64,000 nt of DNA from an uncultured Saprospiraceae bacterium. Lineage in GTDB: Bacteria > Bacteroidota > Bacteroidia > Chitinophagales > Saprospiraceae. A program made the translations under genes and the position numbers. The stretch is taken from positions 62,001 to 126,000 of the forward strand of contig CAKZUK010000033.1 in the NCBI GenBank assembly GCA_937921775.1. The letters are read 5' to 3'. Positions 35,529 through 45,262 of the stretch are shown here, piece by piece. Below the pieces are notes generated by a model. That model saw only the letters and a program-made list of their open reading frames with translations. It had not been told where the DNA came from and searched no databases. How positions within the stretch are numbered: the first letter of the stretch is position 1; the number at the start of each line of letters is the position of its first letter.

Positions 35529-36074
35529 GTTGTAAATCGCCTTTTATCTAAGATATAAAAAAGTGCTTAAACACGAGCTATTCAGCAAGGCCTTTAAGCT
35601 TGTATTGTAATATCGTTTACATGAAAAGTTAATAAGAGTTCTATTGACCTAGATAGGGAACACAATTAAGATTTTAAACGAAAATAGTTGTAAAAAAGTG
35701 TGTTAACTTTGATAGGAGGTCGTTTAAAATGTAGGAAGTGGAAGTTTAACTCATTAAATAGACTCTGCGAAAGTTATATTTTTCTAATGACAACTGTTTT
35801 GCCTGCTTCCGAGAGTTTATAAATGGGCGGTTTTTAAAAAATATTAGCTGAGAATTAAAACGTAAATTTTACACAGGTATTAAAAAAAAACATATGAGAA
35901 GTCTACTTCTTTTTTTTGGTATGACTACTTTTAATAGGACAAATCACCTTCAATGTTGCTATTGTCAAGGGAGTATCAATAAGTAGGTGGCTGATTATAT
36001 ATTTTAGATTGTTTACGAATGAAGTAATATCAAGATGAAATCTTGATATTACTTCAATGAAGGGCTTGACTACT
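35529..36074. other. Intergenic region (546 bases)
   Basis: This spacer lies between the DUF1501 operon and the RND operon. It contains a 25-base stretch CATTAAATAGACTCTGCGAAAGTTA (split here only for comparison) that nearly matches the start of the CHAT gene at 46644. It also has a perfect 16-bp hairpin at 36021-36055. No coding signal was seen. Confidence 0.5.
36021..36055 (-). terminator. Perfect 16-bp hairpin downstream of the RND permease
   Basis: GAAGTAATATCAAGAT / ATCTTGATATTACTTC with a 3-base loop lies about 20 bases after the permease stop. It is AT-rich and lacks a clear T-tract on the minus strand, so it may be an atypical terminator or an mRNA 3'-end stabiliser. Confidence 0.5.
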
Positions 36075-39000
36075 TTACTCTTCCATTAACTTTTCATCAA
36101 ATACATAATCCTTATAGCTCACCTTAAAGAGAACGCTATAAAAAGCAGGAATAAAAAACAATGTAATTATTGTACCAAACAATAAACCAATCATAATAGA
36201 AACAGCCATACCTTCCCACATTTCTCCGCCTGTTAAATACAAGGGAATCAAACCTAAAACGGTGGTAAATGTAGCTAGTAATATTGGTCTAAAACGTTGT
36301 AGGCAAGCTGTGATTACAGCGTCTTCTTCTTTTCGTTTTAGTTCGTTCTGTTCCACTTCCATTCTGTCAATTAATACGATTGCATTATTAATAATAATTC
36401 CTGCCAATGCAATGATTCCTAAGAATGGCATAAATCCAAATGGTTCTTGAAAAACAAGCAAGCCAACCGAGACTCCAATGAGCGATAAGGGAATGGTACA
36501 GTAAACCATTATCATTTTTCTAAAGGAATTAAATTGTATAATCAATAGGAGTAAAATGATAAATCCACAAAGCGGTAAATACTTGATTACTGCTCCCATG
36601 TTTTCGGCTGTGCTTTCAGCATCTCCACCAAATTTATAGGTATATCCAGGGCTCCAATTTTTAGCTTGCTCGTTTAGCCAAGGTGTAATTTCAGCAGTTA
36701 CCACAGAGGCATTTCCACCTTCCCTCAATTGACTTGAAATTGAGATGGTCCGATTAATGTTCAATCGTTTTATTTTAGCATATTGCCAAACCGGTTTAAT
36801 ACTTGCGACTTGTAATAAAGGTACATTTCTACCCGTACTTTGAGAAAAAATACTTAGGATTTCGATAGACTCTAAAGTCTGTTCTTGACTTTTATCACTC
36901 CGCATCACGATAGGTATAGACTTATCTCCTTCTCTGTATTCACCAGTAGTAAATCCATCCAAAACGGTTTGTAAAGAAATGGCAATATCTTGACTGGAGA
37001 CTCCTGCGGATTGCGCTCTCACTTGGTCAACATCAATAATGAACTTCTTAGATTTTGGCCCCCAATCATCTTTTATATTTTTGGTTCCAGCAATGGAGTT
37101 AAGTTTTAGCTTTATTTGTTCCGAGATGGTAGAGAGTATATCAGGGTCGTCCCCCATTACTTTTATTTCAATCGGATCTCCTCCAGGGCCAGCGGCCAAT
37201 AGTCCGACTTTAATCTCTGCGTTTGGAAAACTATTATAACAATAAGTATCCAATTTATTGATGATATTTTGATTGGCCTCATAACTAGAAGTGTTGACCA
37301 AAATATGGCCATAACTTGAATTGGCTTCATCTTGTTGATATCCTTGGTCGTAAGGGGTTGGTCCTTCTCCTACGTAGGAAGACCAATCTACAATGCCGTC
37401 CGTTTTGGTTTTGGAGGTTTTTAACTCTTTTGAAATATATGCTTCAATCCCAGACACGACTTGAGTTGTACGCTCAATCTTAGTTCCTAATGGCAAATTG
37501 ATGTCAACCGTAATCATATTTCGATCACTATCTGGAAAGAATAAAAAAGCAACTTTCGTAAAGCCAAATAATGCTAGGACAAACATCCCAACGATAAGTA
37601 ACATCGTTTTTCCTTTGTGCATTAATGCAGTTAAAATAAGTTTTTTGTAATATTCTTTTAACCATTCTATTGACCGGTCAATGATGCTTTTTTTAGCATC
37701 CTTATCTACTTTCATAAATAGGTAAGCGAGCAAAGTAATTACAGTAAGTGAAGTCAACCAAGATGACACCAATGCAATAGTGATAACTAAAAATATAGGA
37801 CCAACAATGTCCCCCATCACTGATTCTGCTAAGTAAAAAGAAAGGAAGGCTGCTGAGGTAGTCAAGGTGGAAATCAAAAGTGGCGTAAATAATTCCGAAC
37901 AGGCTTGGATGGCTGCGTCTTTTCTATTGATGCCTTGTCCTAGTTTTACAACGATAGTTTCGGCAACCACAATTCCATTGTCAACCATCATTCCCAATGC
38001 CATAATTAGTGCCGCCAAGGATACTTTATTAATACCTATATCCATTATACCCATCACCATAAATGTGGCTACAATTACCATTGGAATTAAAGCCGTAATA
38101 ATTAAGCCTGTTCGAAAGCCTAGAAAAAATAACATCACAATAAATACAATGGCTACAGATTGAGCAAGGCTTACCATAAAGCTACTTACTTGGTCGTCAA
38201 CATATTTATCCAGAGAAGACAAGGTATGAAGTTTTAAGCCAACTGGTAATGATGCATTCCATTTTGCTTTTACCGCATCCACTTCTTCTCCTAAATTAAT
38301 AATGTTTGCGCCACTTTTTAGGGAAACATGTAAGGTGATCGCATTCATTCCATTGACACTAACTTTTTGTTTTGCAGGAGAAATGTATCCTTTTTTTACG
38401 ATGGTAATATCTTTTAAATAAACTAACTGACTGCCATCGCCAACTGGAATTAACATGTCCTGAATATCAGAAAGTGTGTTGAAGTTTCCAGTAGGTTCTA
38501 AAACAATCCGTTCATCTTCTACATTAATTTGGCCACCAGAACTCAATATATTTTGGGTCGCAATAATACTGCTTAATTTTTGAGAAGATAATCCATACTC
38601 CTTTAGTCTAGAATCATCAAATTCTACAAATACCCGTTCGTCTTGTTCTCCTCCTAATTCTACTTCAGCAGCATTGTCTAATTTTATTAAATCATCTTTG
38701 ATGTCATCTACGTATTCTTTCATTTCAGCATACGAAAAACCATCACTTGTAATACCTAAAACAATACCATACACATCGCCGATGCCTTCATCATTTAAAT
38801 TAGGCTTCACTCCTTCTGGCAAACTTTGAATGCCATTTAATTTTCGACGCAACCGATCCCAAACACTTTGTAATTCTTCAGGTGCAACTTCATCTTTAAG
38901 CGTCACTTGGATTACCGATAAACCTGTTCTAGAAGTACTCGCCACTTCTTTTAGTTCTGGTAATTCTTGAACTACTTTTTCAATCTTATCGGTAAGCAAT

Positions 39001-39182
39001 TCCTCCACTCTTTCTGGTGCCGCACCTGGGAATACGGAGACTACCGTTGCCATTTTTATGGTCATTGGCGGCATACTATCTCTGGGTAGTGTTTGGTATA
39101 AAGCAAAGCCTAGTATTATTATCGTAGCTATTAGTGTATAGGTAATTCTATTTTTTTCTATGGAAAACTGAGTAAGATTCAT
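36075..39182 (-). CDS. RND-family efflux permease (HAE1/AcrB-like)
   Basis: About 1035 residues from the internal start MNLTQFSIEKNRITYTLIAT at 39182. The track start at 39248 adds 22 non-conserved residues before the normal N-terminus. It shows the 12-helix RND architecture with two large periplasmic loops. Family motifs are PRDSMPPMTIKMATVVSVFPGAAPERVE-like opening, the TM4 segment MALGMMVDNGIVVAETIV with the proton-relay Asp (second Asp is Asn), and late GIIINNAIVLIDRME. It pumps small molecules or ions by proton exchange. It is encoded last in a TolC-MFP-RND operon. Confidence 0.93.
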   Translation of the reverse strand: MNLTQFSIEKNRITYTLIATIIILGFALYQTLPRDSMPPMTIKMATVVSVFPGAAPERVEELLTDKIEKVVQELPELKEVASTSRTGLSVIQVTLKDEVAPEELQSVWDRLRRKLNGIQSLPEGVKPNLNDEGIGDVYGIVLGITSDGFSYAEMKEYVDDIKDDLIKLDNAAEVELGGEQDERVFVEFDDSRLKEYGLSSQKLSSIIATQNILSSGGQINVEDERIVLEPTGNFNTLSDIQDMLIPVGDGSQLVYLKDITIVKKGYISPAKQKVSVNGMNAITLHVSLKSGANIINLGEEVDAVKAKWNASLPVGLKLHTLSSLDKYVDDQVSSFMVSLAQSVAIVFIVMLFFLGFRTGLIITALIPMVIVATFMVMGIMDIGINKVSLAALIMALGMMVDNGIVVAETIVVKLGQGINRKDAAIQACSELFTPLLISTLTTSAAFLSFYLAESVMGDIVGPIFLVITIALVSSWLTSLTVITLLAYLFMKVDKDAKKSIIDRSIEWLKEYYKKLILTALMHKGKTMLLIVGMFVLALFGFTKVAFLFFPDSDRNMITVDINLPLGTKIERTTQVVSGIEAYISKELKTSKTKTDGIVDWSSYVGEGPTPYDQGYQQDEANSSYGHILVNTSSYEANQNIINKLDTYCYNSFPNAEIKVGLLAAGPGGDPIEIKVMGDDPDILSTISEQIKLKLNSIAGTKNIKDDWGPKSKKFIIDVDQVRAQSAGVSSQDIAISLQTVLDGFTTGEYREGDKSIPIVMRSDKSQEQTLESIEILSIFSQSTGRNVPLLQVASIKPVWQYAKIKRLNINRTISISSQLREGGNASVVTAEITPWLNEQAKNWSPGYTYKFGGDAESTAENMGAVIKYLPLCGFIILLLLIIQFNSFRKMIMVYCTIPLSLIGVSVGLLVFQEPFGFMPFLGIIALAGIIINNAIVLIDRMEVEQNELKRKEEDAVITACLQRFRPILLATFTTVLGLIPLYLTGGEMWEGMAVSIMIGLLFGTIITLFFIPAFYSVLFKVSYKDYVFDEKLMEE

Positions 39183-39278
39183 TGATTTATTGGTTGATGT
39201 TTTGGAAACACTATATTGACTTGACCTTAGATATTGTACGTTCGACAAACATTATTCTAAGCACTTTGTAAGGGCTAT

Positions 39279-40460
39279 TTATTGTAACCTCACTTCTTGC
39301 CCTTCCAGCAAGGTTTGTAAACCTGCTACGGCAATGTTTTGACCAACTGTTAAACCTTTGATTACGACAAAACCTTCGGAAGTTAGTTTTCCAACACTTA
39401 TCGGTTGCTTCTTGACAATGGTTTTACCACCACCAGCATCAACAATTAAAAACACAAAATTTCCTTTTGCATCTTCACCGACTGACACTGCAGGGATCAC
39501 CAAATTTTTAGTTGCAGACTGTTGATTACCAAATTGAAAAGTAACATTAGCCGCCATTCCTGGCCGTATTTGTTTTGAATTATTGACGCTAACGATAACT
39601 GGATATGTTGGTGAGTTTCCAGATGCAAAAGCTACCTTTTGTATTTGGCCATTAAATGCTTGATTTGGGATAGAGGGTATTTCGACCGTAACTTGTTGAC
39701 CTTTTTTAAAATTATTAATGAGTACTTCGGGAACGCCTACTTCAATTTCTGGGTTACCTACACTACTCAATACTGCAATAAGACTACCTGCCCCCACGCC
39801 TTCGTTAGCCTCCACCATTACAGAAGTAATAATTCCATTCATCGGTGCATAAAGTCTAGTGTAATTGGCTTGATTTCCTGCTGCTTGAACTTGTTTTCCT
39901 GCAGTTGTTACTTGCGTTTTTGCGGATGCCAGTTGTGCCAAGGCTGCGTCATATTGTGCTTTCGAGGAGGCATATCCAGATTTAGCTTGCTGAAAATCAC
40001 TTATCGGCACACTATTGTTTTCGTATAATCTCTCTACCCTTTCAAAACTAGAACGGGAATTGATTAACTGGCTTTCTGCACTTTTGACATTAGCCTCGGC
40101 ACTTTGCACGTTAGCCTCCGAACCTTCTTCTTGGGACCTAGCCTGATCCGTTTGAATGGTATAATCTATTGGGTCAATGCTCGCAATCAACTGCCCCTTT
40201 TTTACTTGATCTCCAAGTTCCACCTTGACTGTATTTAAAGTGCCCCCCACCTTAAAACTCAATTTGGTTTCGTGTTCTGCTTTTACTACTCCAGGAAAGC
40301 TATGGATTTGGCTTCCTGTCGAGTAGCCGATTTTTTTGTACTTGACAGGCTTGATAATTGCGACCGGTTCTTCTTTTTTTTCACTACAGGAAATTAGAGA
40401 AAATGCTAAAAAGAAAAGGAAGAAATATGCTTTCATTTTAAGTGTATTTTTCATCTTCAT
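39279..40460 (-). CDS. RND efflux periplasmic adaptor lipoprotein (membrane fusion protein)
   Basis: A 393-residue protein. Its lipoprotein signal ends at SLISCSEK. It has the barrel-sandwich (lipoyl) motif HETKLSFKVGGTLNTVKVELGDQVKKGQLIASID, an Ala/Ser/Gln-rich coiled-coil hairpin (about residues 110-195), and the returning half YTRLYAPMNGIITSVMVEANEGVGAG. A beta-barrel and membrane-proximal domain follow (AVAGLQTLLEGQEVRLQ). It bridges the inner-membrane permease and TolC. It lies 62 bases after the tolC-like gene and about 96 bases before the permease. Confidence 0.93.
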   Translation of the reverse strand: MKMKNTLKMKAYFFLFFLAFSLISCSEKKEEPVAIIKPVKYKKIGYSTGSQIHSFPGVVKAEHETKLSFKVGGTLNTVKVELGDQVKKGQLIASIDPIDYTIQTDQARSQEEGSEANVQSAEANVKSAESQLINSRSSFERVERLYENNSVPISDFQQAKSGYASSKAQYDAALAQLASAKTQVTTAGKQVQAAGNQANYTRLYAPMNGIITSVMVEANEGVGAGSLIAVLSSVGNPEIEVGVPEVLINNFKKGQQVTVEIPSIPNQAFNGQIQKVAFASGNSPTYPVIVSVNNSKQIRPGMAANVTFQFGNQQSATKNLVIPAVSVGEDAKGNFVFLIVDAGGGKTIVKKQPISVGKLTSEGFVVIKGLTVGQNIAVAGLQTLLEGQEVRLQ

Positions 40461-40522
40461 CTGTTTAAAATATTGTAAGTACTAAGTTATAATGATTAGG
40501 TATTCGATACCTGCGGCATTTA

Positions 40523-42847
40523 TTATTGATTGAAATATTGTTGAATTCTTTGGAAAAAATCATTTTTATCAGAAGATGTTGCTAAGAAATTAAAGTAGCC
40601 GATAGAACGCTCTAGACTCAAGAAGTCTTGAATAAAAGTATACACCGCATTAGTGGCTTGTAGTTCGGTTCCTAGGGAATTACTCTGAGCATCAATCAAA
40701 GTAGTGATATTAGTTTGACCAGCGGAATAAGCATCTTGAACGATCTCATAATTTTTAAGAGAGGCATTCGCCGCCGTTTGAGCAAGTGTCATTCTAGAAA
40801 AAGAAGCACCTACATTTTCTAAACTTGCTCTGATAAAAAGTTCCAATTGATTCTCTGTGTTCTTTCGAGTATTCTGCAATTGAATCACGCTAAGCTTTGA
40901 TTGTTCGATGAGTTTTTTTCGACTATTGCCTTGAAAAATAGGGTAAGAAAGGCCCAAGCCGACATCCCAAGTAGTAGCTTTGTCCGAAGGTGGAAAAACT
41001 TCAGGAATCTCAAGTCTTCCAAGTACCCGATTGACAGAACCACTCATGGCCACCGAAGGTAAATACATGGCCCGTTCTCGTGATAGTTGCAATCGTTCCT
41101 GCACTTTTAAACCCAAGTCAATCTGTGCTAACTCGGGTAAATTGTCTTTTGCATAATCGACTAAAAAATTAGAAAGCTTATCTAAACTCCCATAGTCATT
41201 AATAAAGACCATTCGTTCATCAGATAAAATAAGCATTGATTCTGCAATGGTCGATTCGCTAATATCGACAGGTTCGTTGATTGGTCGATTGAGCAATTGA
41301 TTGAGTTGAAACTTTCCTTGACGCAAAGCTGCAAAAGCATTGTTCAGTTCAATGTTCGCATTCGCTAGTTCTGCCTCCCAACGATTGATGTCAGAAGCCC
41401 CTGAAGAACCAATGGCCTCTTTAGCTTTGGAAATATCAAAATTATCTTTATTCCGTTCCACATTTTGTTGTTGGATATTGAGGTTGCTTTTTGCAAATAG
41501 AATATTCATATAAGCATTGGTCACGTCAATCACCACGTCTAATTGAGTTTGCAATAATTGCTTTTCTTCACTTTCCTTGAGCATTTTTTGAATGGCAACA
41601 TTTGCCAAAACAGGTTCTGCAAAAACAACTTGAGAAGCACTTCCGCTCAAAAGCCAATTTCCTCTTCCCTGTGCGCCTTGTCGGGACAAAGCGGTTAATT
41701 CATCGGTATAGGATAGGCTAGTAGAAACATCAATTTGGGGCAGTAAATCCGCTTTGGCAATTCCAATTTCAGTATCGGCAATACGTACATCTGCTTGTTC
41801 AATCTTTATTTCTAAATTATTTTGCAGCGCCTGTGCAATTGCTTTTTGCAAAGTCAATTTGTTATCCGTTTGAATATTTTCAAGATTGATCAAGGTCGCA
41901 TTTGCCATGACATCAAAACTAGGGTAGATTTCAATTTGGCGAGCCGTTTCCATATTGATAATAAGATTTTCTCCATAAGTCTGTACTTCCACCGAAAGGT
42001 CAGCAGCCAGTTGACCTTCTACAATTTTCATCACCGTAAGTGCCGTTCGTCGAGGAATTTTTTGTAGATTATCTTTGGTCTCATAAGCCGCCAAAGCACC
42101 AGCAGCAATATTTCGCTCTCCAAAAAGAGCGGCCGAGGGTATTTTGTTTTCATTAATAGTTTGATAAATATTCTTTAGCTGACTCGTGTCTTTTCCAAAA
42201 TAAGGTAAAGCATAAACGGCTACTTTTTTATCCGCCATATCCGTAAAGTGTTCCTCAATATTCTCGCTGTAAAAAATGTGATCCACTGTTACATTCCTTC
42301 CTTGGAGATATTTATCAAAAAGTTGTTTAATAAAAGGCGTTTCTCCAATCGTTCCTTTTTCTGTAACCACTTCCAAATGATCAAAAGGATAAATACTGTA
42401 CAATAAATTAAGATCCCGTTCCATATCAAATGGCGACTCCGTATAAGTAAAATTTTCAATGCCAGATGTTCCTGCAGGAGTCTTCTGCAAACCTTGCAGT
42501 TGAGCATCTAATACAATAGAAGCAATTGTTGGTTTGGGATACTTTTTCAAGCTAATTGCATAGTTTGAGGTATTTGTCCCAAAGCCAACTACAATATCGT
42601 TTTCAGTATAAGCATCTGAAAATGATTTTGCCATATCTACTTTACTTGAAGTAGCGTAATACATATTGATCGTTGCTTCATAACGATGTTGGAGCAACAA
42701 CAAAATTTCTTCTTTAAGATTCTTTTCATATTGTAATTCCAATTTGCTATCAGGAGAGCTATCGCTAATGACTGCAATGTTTACTGGAGTTTGTGCCATC
42801 AAAGGGTGAAGCCCTAAGAGGAAAAAAAGGAGGAGTAGGTTTCTCAT
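40523..42847 (-). CDS. TolC-family outer membrane protein with N-terminal substrate-binding-like domain
   Basis: A 774-residue protein with signal peptide (LLLLFFLLGLHPLMAQ). Residues about 20-310 look like an ABC-type periplasmic binding fold: VNIAVISDSSPDSKLE, DIVVGFGTNTSNYAIS, PTIASIVLDAQLQG, HLEVVTEKGTIGETPF, VAVYALPYFGKDTSQL. Residues about 325-774 are a normal TolC: LTLQKAIAQALQNNLEIKIEQ, LLPQIDVSTSLSY, VVIDVTNAYMNILFAKSNL and a second repeat to the end. The extra 300 residues are not part of classical TolC and may sample or sense substrate. It is the first gene of the efflux operon, and no regulator gene is adjacent. Confidence 0.88.
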   Translation of the reverse strand: MRNLLLLFFLLGLHPLMAQTPVNIAVISDSSPDSKLELQYEKNLKEEILLLLQHRYEATINMYYATSSKVDMAKSFSDAYTENDIVVGFGTNTSNYAISLKKYPKPTIASIVLDAQLQGLQKTPAGTSGIENFTYTESPFDMERDLNLLYSIYPFDHLEVVTEKGTIGETPFIKQLFDKYLQGRNVTVDHIFYSENIEEHFTDMADKKVAVYALPYFGKDTSQLKNIYQTINENKIPSAALFGERNIAAGALAAYETKDNLQKIPRRTALTVMKIVEGQLAADLSVEVQTYGENLIINMETARQIEIYPSFDVMANATLINLENIQTDNKLTLQKAIAQALQNNLEIKIEQADVRIADTEIGIAKADLLPQIDVSTSLSYTDELTALSRQGAQGRGNWLLSGSASQVVFAEPVLANVAIQKMLKESEEKQLLQTQLDVVIDVTNAYMNILFAKSNLNIQQQNVERNKDNFDISKAKEAIGSSGASDINRWEAELANANIELNNAFAALRQGKFQLNQLLNRPINEPVDISESTIAESMLILSDERMVFINDYGSLDKLSNFLVDYAKDNLPELAQIDLGLKVQERLQLSRERAMYLPSVAMSGSVNRVLGRLEIPEVFPPSDKATTWDVGLGLSYPIFQGNSRKKLIEQSKLSVIQLQNTRKNTENQLELFIRASLENVGASFSRMTLAQTAANASLKNYEIVQDAYSAGQTNITTLIDAQSNSLGTELQATNAVYTFIQDFLSLERSIGYFNFLATSSDKNDFFQRIQQYFNQ

Positions 42848-43363
42848 TAGTTTTTTTTATTCTAAATTATTGTCGAATGACATTCCCGATCATTCTAAAA
42901 TTTCAAGACATTACTTTTTTAGGTTAAATATTTTTCTGTTATGAAATTCGACTTGTTTGATTTTTGGATCTCTTGTGCAGGTATATTTCGAAATATAACC
43001 ATATTTTTCACTTACTCGGCTAAGTGACTGGACAAAATTATTTGGGATTTTACTATTTTTCTAAATTTAATAAGCGGTTGACCGATAAAGAATTAGCGTG
43101 TAAATTTATAAAAATGTCAAAAGGAGGATGCCAAATAATTCCGTCAAACTAAGTACTCATAACATAAATTTTTTTAATTTTAGAATGTTCTTTTTCAGCG
43201 ATGACTTCTTCCAAATTTTCTCAAATAGCTTAGGCTATTCTTAAAAATAGTGGAATCGACCTCACTAAAAAACAATGCATTCAAATTCTTAACATAACTT
43301 ATGTTACAGGGTACTAAAACGCTATGCTTTTATAAGAGAAAGATCAGCCATATTACTACTTGT
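42848..43363. other. Intergenic region (516 bases) with an inverted-repeat element
   Basis: This region lies upstream of the efflux operon. It holds a 115-base segment bounded by 15-base near-inverted repeats (43031-43145). The remainder is AT-rich with no gene. Confidence 0.5.
43031..43145. repeat. Short element bounded by inverted repeats
   Basis: GACAAAATTATTTGG (43031-43045) and CCAAATAATTCCGTC (43131-43145) are inverted copies with two mismatches. At 21224-21250 nearly the same two ends, ACCAAATTATTT and AAATAATTCCGTTAAACTA, are directly joined. It is non-coding inside. Confidence 0.45.
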
Positions 43364-44263
43364 TTAATATTGAACACCAGTCATCTTTTCAGATAAGTCC
43401 CAAAGCCGTTCTGCATTCAATTCGTTGTGTGATAACTTGTTAGATTTTACAATAAATGGGTGACCTCTCAGTTCAAATAACTTGGTGGGCCCATAGTAAT
43501 CGCCCGATTTCGCATTCTCGTCAATAGCAGCCCTAAGTGTGGGTAATGTCCCCATCTCTACGGTCTGAGCAACGATATTCCCAAGAAACTGGAAAAGTCC
43601 GGAATGCCTATCTAATTCTGTTTTAGTCCATCCAGGATGTGATACAGTTACCATTGGAGCATTCTCTTTATTTTTAAGTTTCCTTGCCAACTCATAAGCG
43701 AAATACAGGTTTGCTAATTTACTATCTCCGTATGCCTTTCCTGTTTTATAGTTTCTGTTTTCCCAATTAATATCATCGAAATTAATATCTCCTTGGCGAT
43801 GCGCAACACTGGAGGTAACAACAATTCTTGAAGATTTTGTTTTTTTCAATAATGGCATTAAATGTCCAGTTAGAGCAAAATGTCCAAAATGATTGACCCC
43901 CATTTGGATTTCAAAATTATCTTTTGTTTTTGAAAAAGGACAAGCCATTACGCCGGCATTGTTAATTAAAATATCTAAGCGATTGTAAGACGTTTTGATT
44001 CCATCAGCAAAAGCTTGTATCGACTTCAGGCAGTTGAGTTCAAGTAACTTAATTTCAATTTTTACATTTGGAAATGTTTTTTTAATTGCTTGAATTACTA
44101 CTGTTGCTTTTTTCGTATTTCTAACAGCCATTATAACAGTAGCATTATTCCCTGCTAAGACCTTTGTTGCTTCTTTACCTAAGCCACTTGTTGCTCCAGT
44201 TATGATAACTACTTTACCTTCTTGATTGGGAATGTTATTACTATCCCATTTTTGTTTTGACAT
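43364..44263 (-). CDS. Short-chain dehydrogenase/reductase (retinol dehydrogenase-like)
   Basis: A 299-residue NAD(P)-dependent oxidoreductase. It has the Rossmann motif VVIITGATSGLGKEATKVL, the NNAGVMACPF motif, catalytic Ser in VVTSSVAHRQGD and Tyr/Lys in YGDSKLANLYFAYEL. The closing region VSHPGWTKTELDRHSG matches the retinol dehydrogenase/WW-oxidoreductase-like branch. The substrate is unknown. It is encoded 85 bases downstream of the frameshifted SRPBCC gene on the same strand and could share its promoter. Confidence 0.92.
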   Translation of the reverse strand: MSKQKWDSNNIPNQEGKVVIITGATSGLGKEATKVLAGNNATVIMAVRNTKKATVVIQAIKKTFPNVKIEIKLLELNCLKSIQAFADGIKTSYNRLDILINNAGVMACPFSKTKDNFEIQMGVNHFGHFALTGHLMPLLKKTKSSRIVVTSSVAHRQGDINFDDINWENRNYKTGKAYGDSKLANLYFAYELARKLKNKENAPMVTVSHPGWTKTELDRHSGLFQFLGNIVAQTVEMGTLPTLRAAIDENAKSGDYYGPTKLFELRGHPFIVKSNKLSHNELNAERLWDLSEKMTGVQY

Positions 44264-44348
44264 AAGTTGATTCGATTTTAAAATATTGTCTAGTAGATTA
44301 GATCTGGCAAATAACTAGATAGCCCGACAGCTTTGAATTTTTTTTGAT

Positions 44349-44907
44349 TTAATTAGCTGCTTCACTAATCTTCTTCAGGGCCTCATTCATCAGCTCATAT
44401 CGTTCAGTCATGTTCTTCTTTGTTTTCTTTGTCAGAACGAAAGACTTCACCAGCCCTTTCATCTTTTCGTAGTGTACTAGACGTGTTCCTTTCCCATTAT
44501 TGATTGGTTCAAAAATAAAGACGTGGTTGGCCTTCAGATACCATCGTTTAAAACCCCAATCAAATACTTCTTCGTTATTTTCATAAACGACAGGGTTTAC
44601 AGGAGCTGGAGCAGGATCATTTTTTCTACCAAAATCTAAGGTCAAGGTCAAGGGTAGGTTTAGTGTCCAAATTATTGATGTCTCCACTTTTGATTGCAAT
44701 TTTAGGAATCACAGCATTCCATTCAGGCCACTTTTTAAAGGCTAAAAATTTTGCACGAACGATTTCCGGTGAGGCATTTATAAGTATCTCCGTAAAAACA
44801 GTGCGCTTTCCCTTTACCTCACTTGCTTGTCGGGTATAAGTGTCTTGTGCACTTAAAGTCATGCATAGTCCGCTAAAAAAAAATAATGCTAAAAATAAAA
44901 ATCTCAT
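44349..44907 (-). pseudogene. SRPBCC (polyketide cyclase/START-like) gene split by a frameshift
   Basis: Two overlapping frames join into one protein. The 93-residue frame has a signal peptide and VFTEILINASPEIVRAKFLAFKKWPEWN, the usual SRPBCC opening. The 116-residue frame supplies DFGRKNDPAPAPVNPVV, KANHVFIFEPINNGKGTRLVHYEKMKGLVKSF and a C-terminal helix. A single extra C in the CCC at 44652-44654 would explain the break (KPT-LTLTLDFGRK after correction), beside a tandem CTTGAC repeat. It may be a real pseudogene, slippage-driven phase variation, or a sequencing error. If intact, it would encode a secreted lipid- or small-molecule-binding protein. Confidence 0.75.
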
Positions 44908-45262
44908 TCGTGTTATTTTTGTGAATTAGTAATAACACAAATTTGAGCCTTTTGAATTAAGGAAATCTATACATTTCGCAGAAGCTTGTATATATTTCGC
45001 AGATGCTTGAATAGATTTTGAAAAGGATCCTTTTATTTGCTTTTCCCTTCTAAGTTGTTTAACCTAATTATTTTGTTCCGTCACTTATCCAAAGTAGAAT
45101 TATTCGACCTAGCACAGAACATTAAGCCTTTCGGCAAATGGACGTTCAAATCAGGTACTCCAGTTTTAGTGGCATGCATGACATCTAAATTCCCTTTTAG
45201 ATTCCTTTTGTTGTCGGACATTTATTGGGATAGCTTCAAGTTATACATTCGATTTAGGACTA
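44908..45262. other. Intergenic region upstream of the SRPBCC gene
   Basis: It contains GTGTTATT...AATAACAC (44911-44939 hairpin) and a 21-base tandem repeat at 44968-45009. An 80-residue plus-strand ORF with a TTG start (45037-45279) lies here and overlaps the GH5 stop. I see no family resemblance and do not call it a gene. Confidence 0.45.
44968..45009. promoter_or_regulatory. Two 21-base direct repeats, operator-like
   Basis: TATACATTTCGCAGAAGCTTG and TATATATTTCGCAGATGCTTG are adjacent, differing at two positions. Repeats of two helical turns upstream of a gene resemble AraC-type half-site pairs. The array sits about 60 bases before the SRPBCC start, reading toward it on the minus strand. 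Confidence 0.55.
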
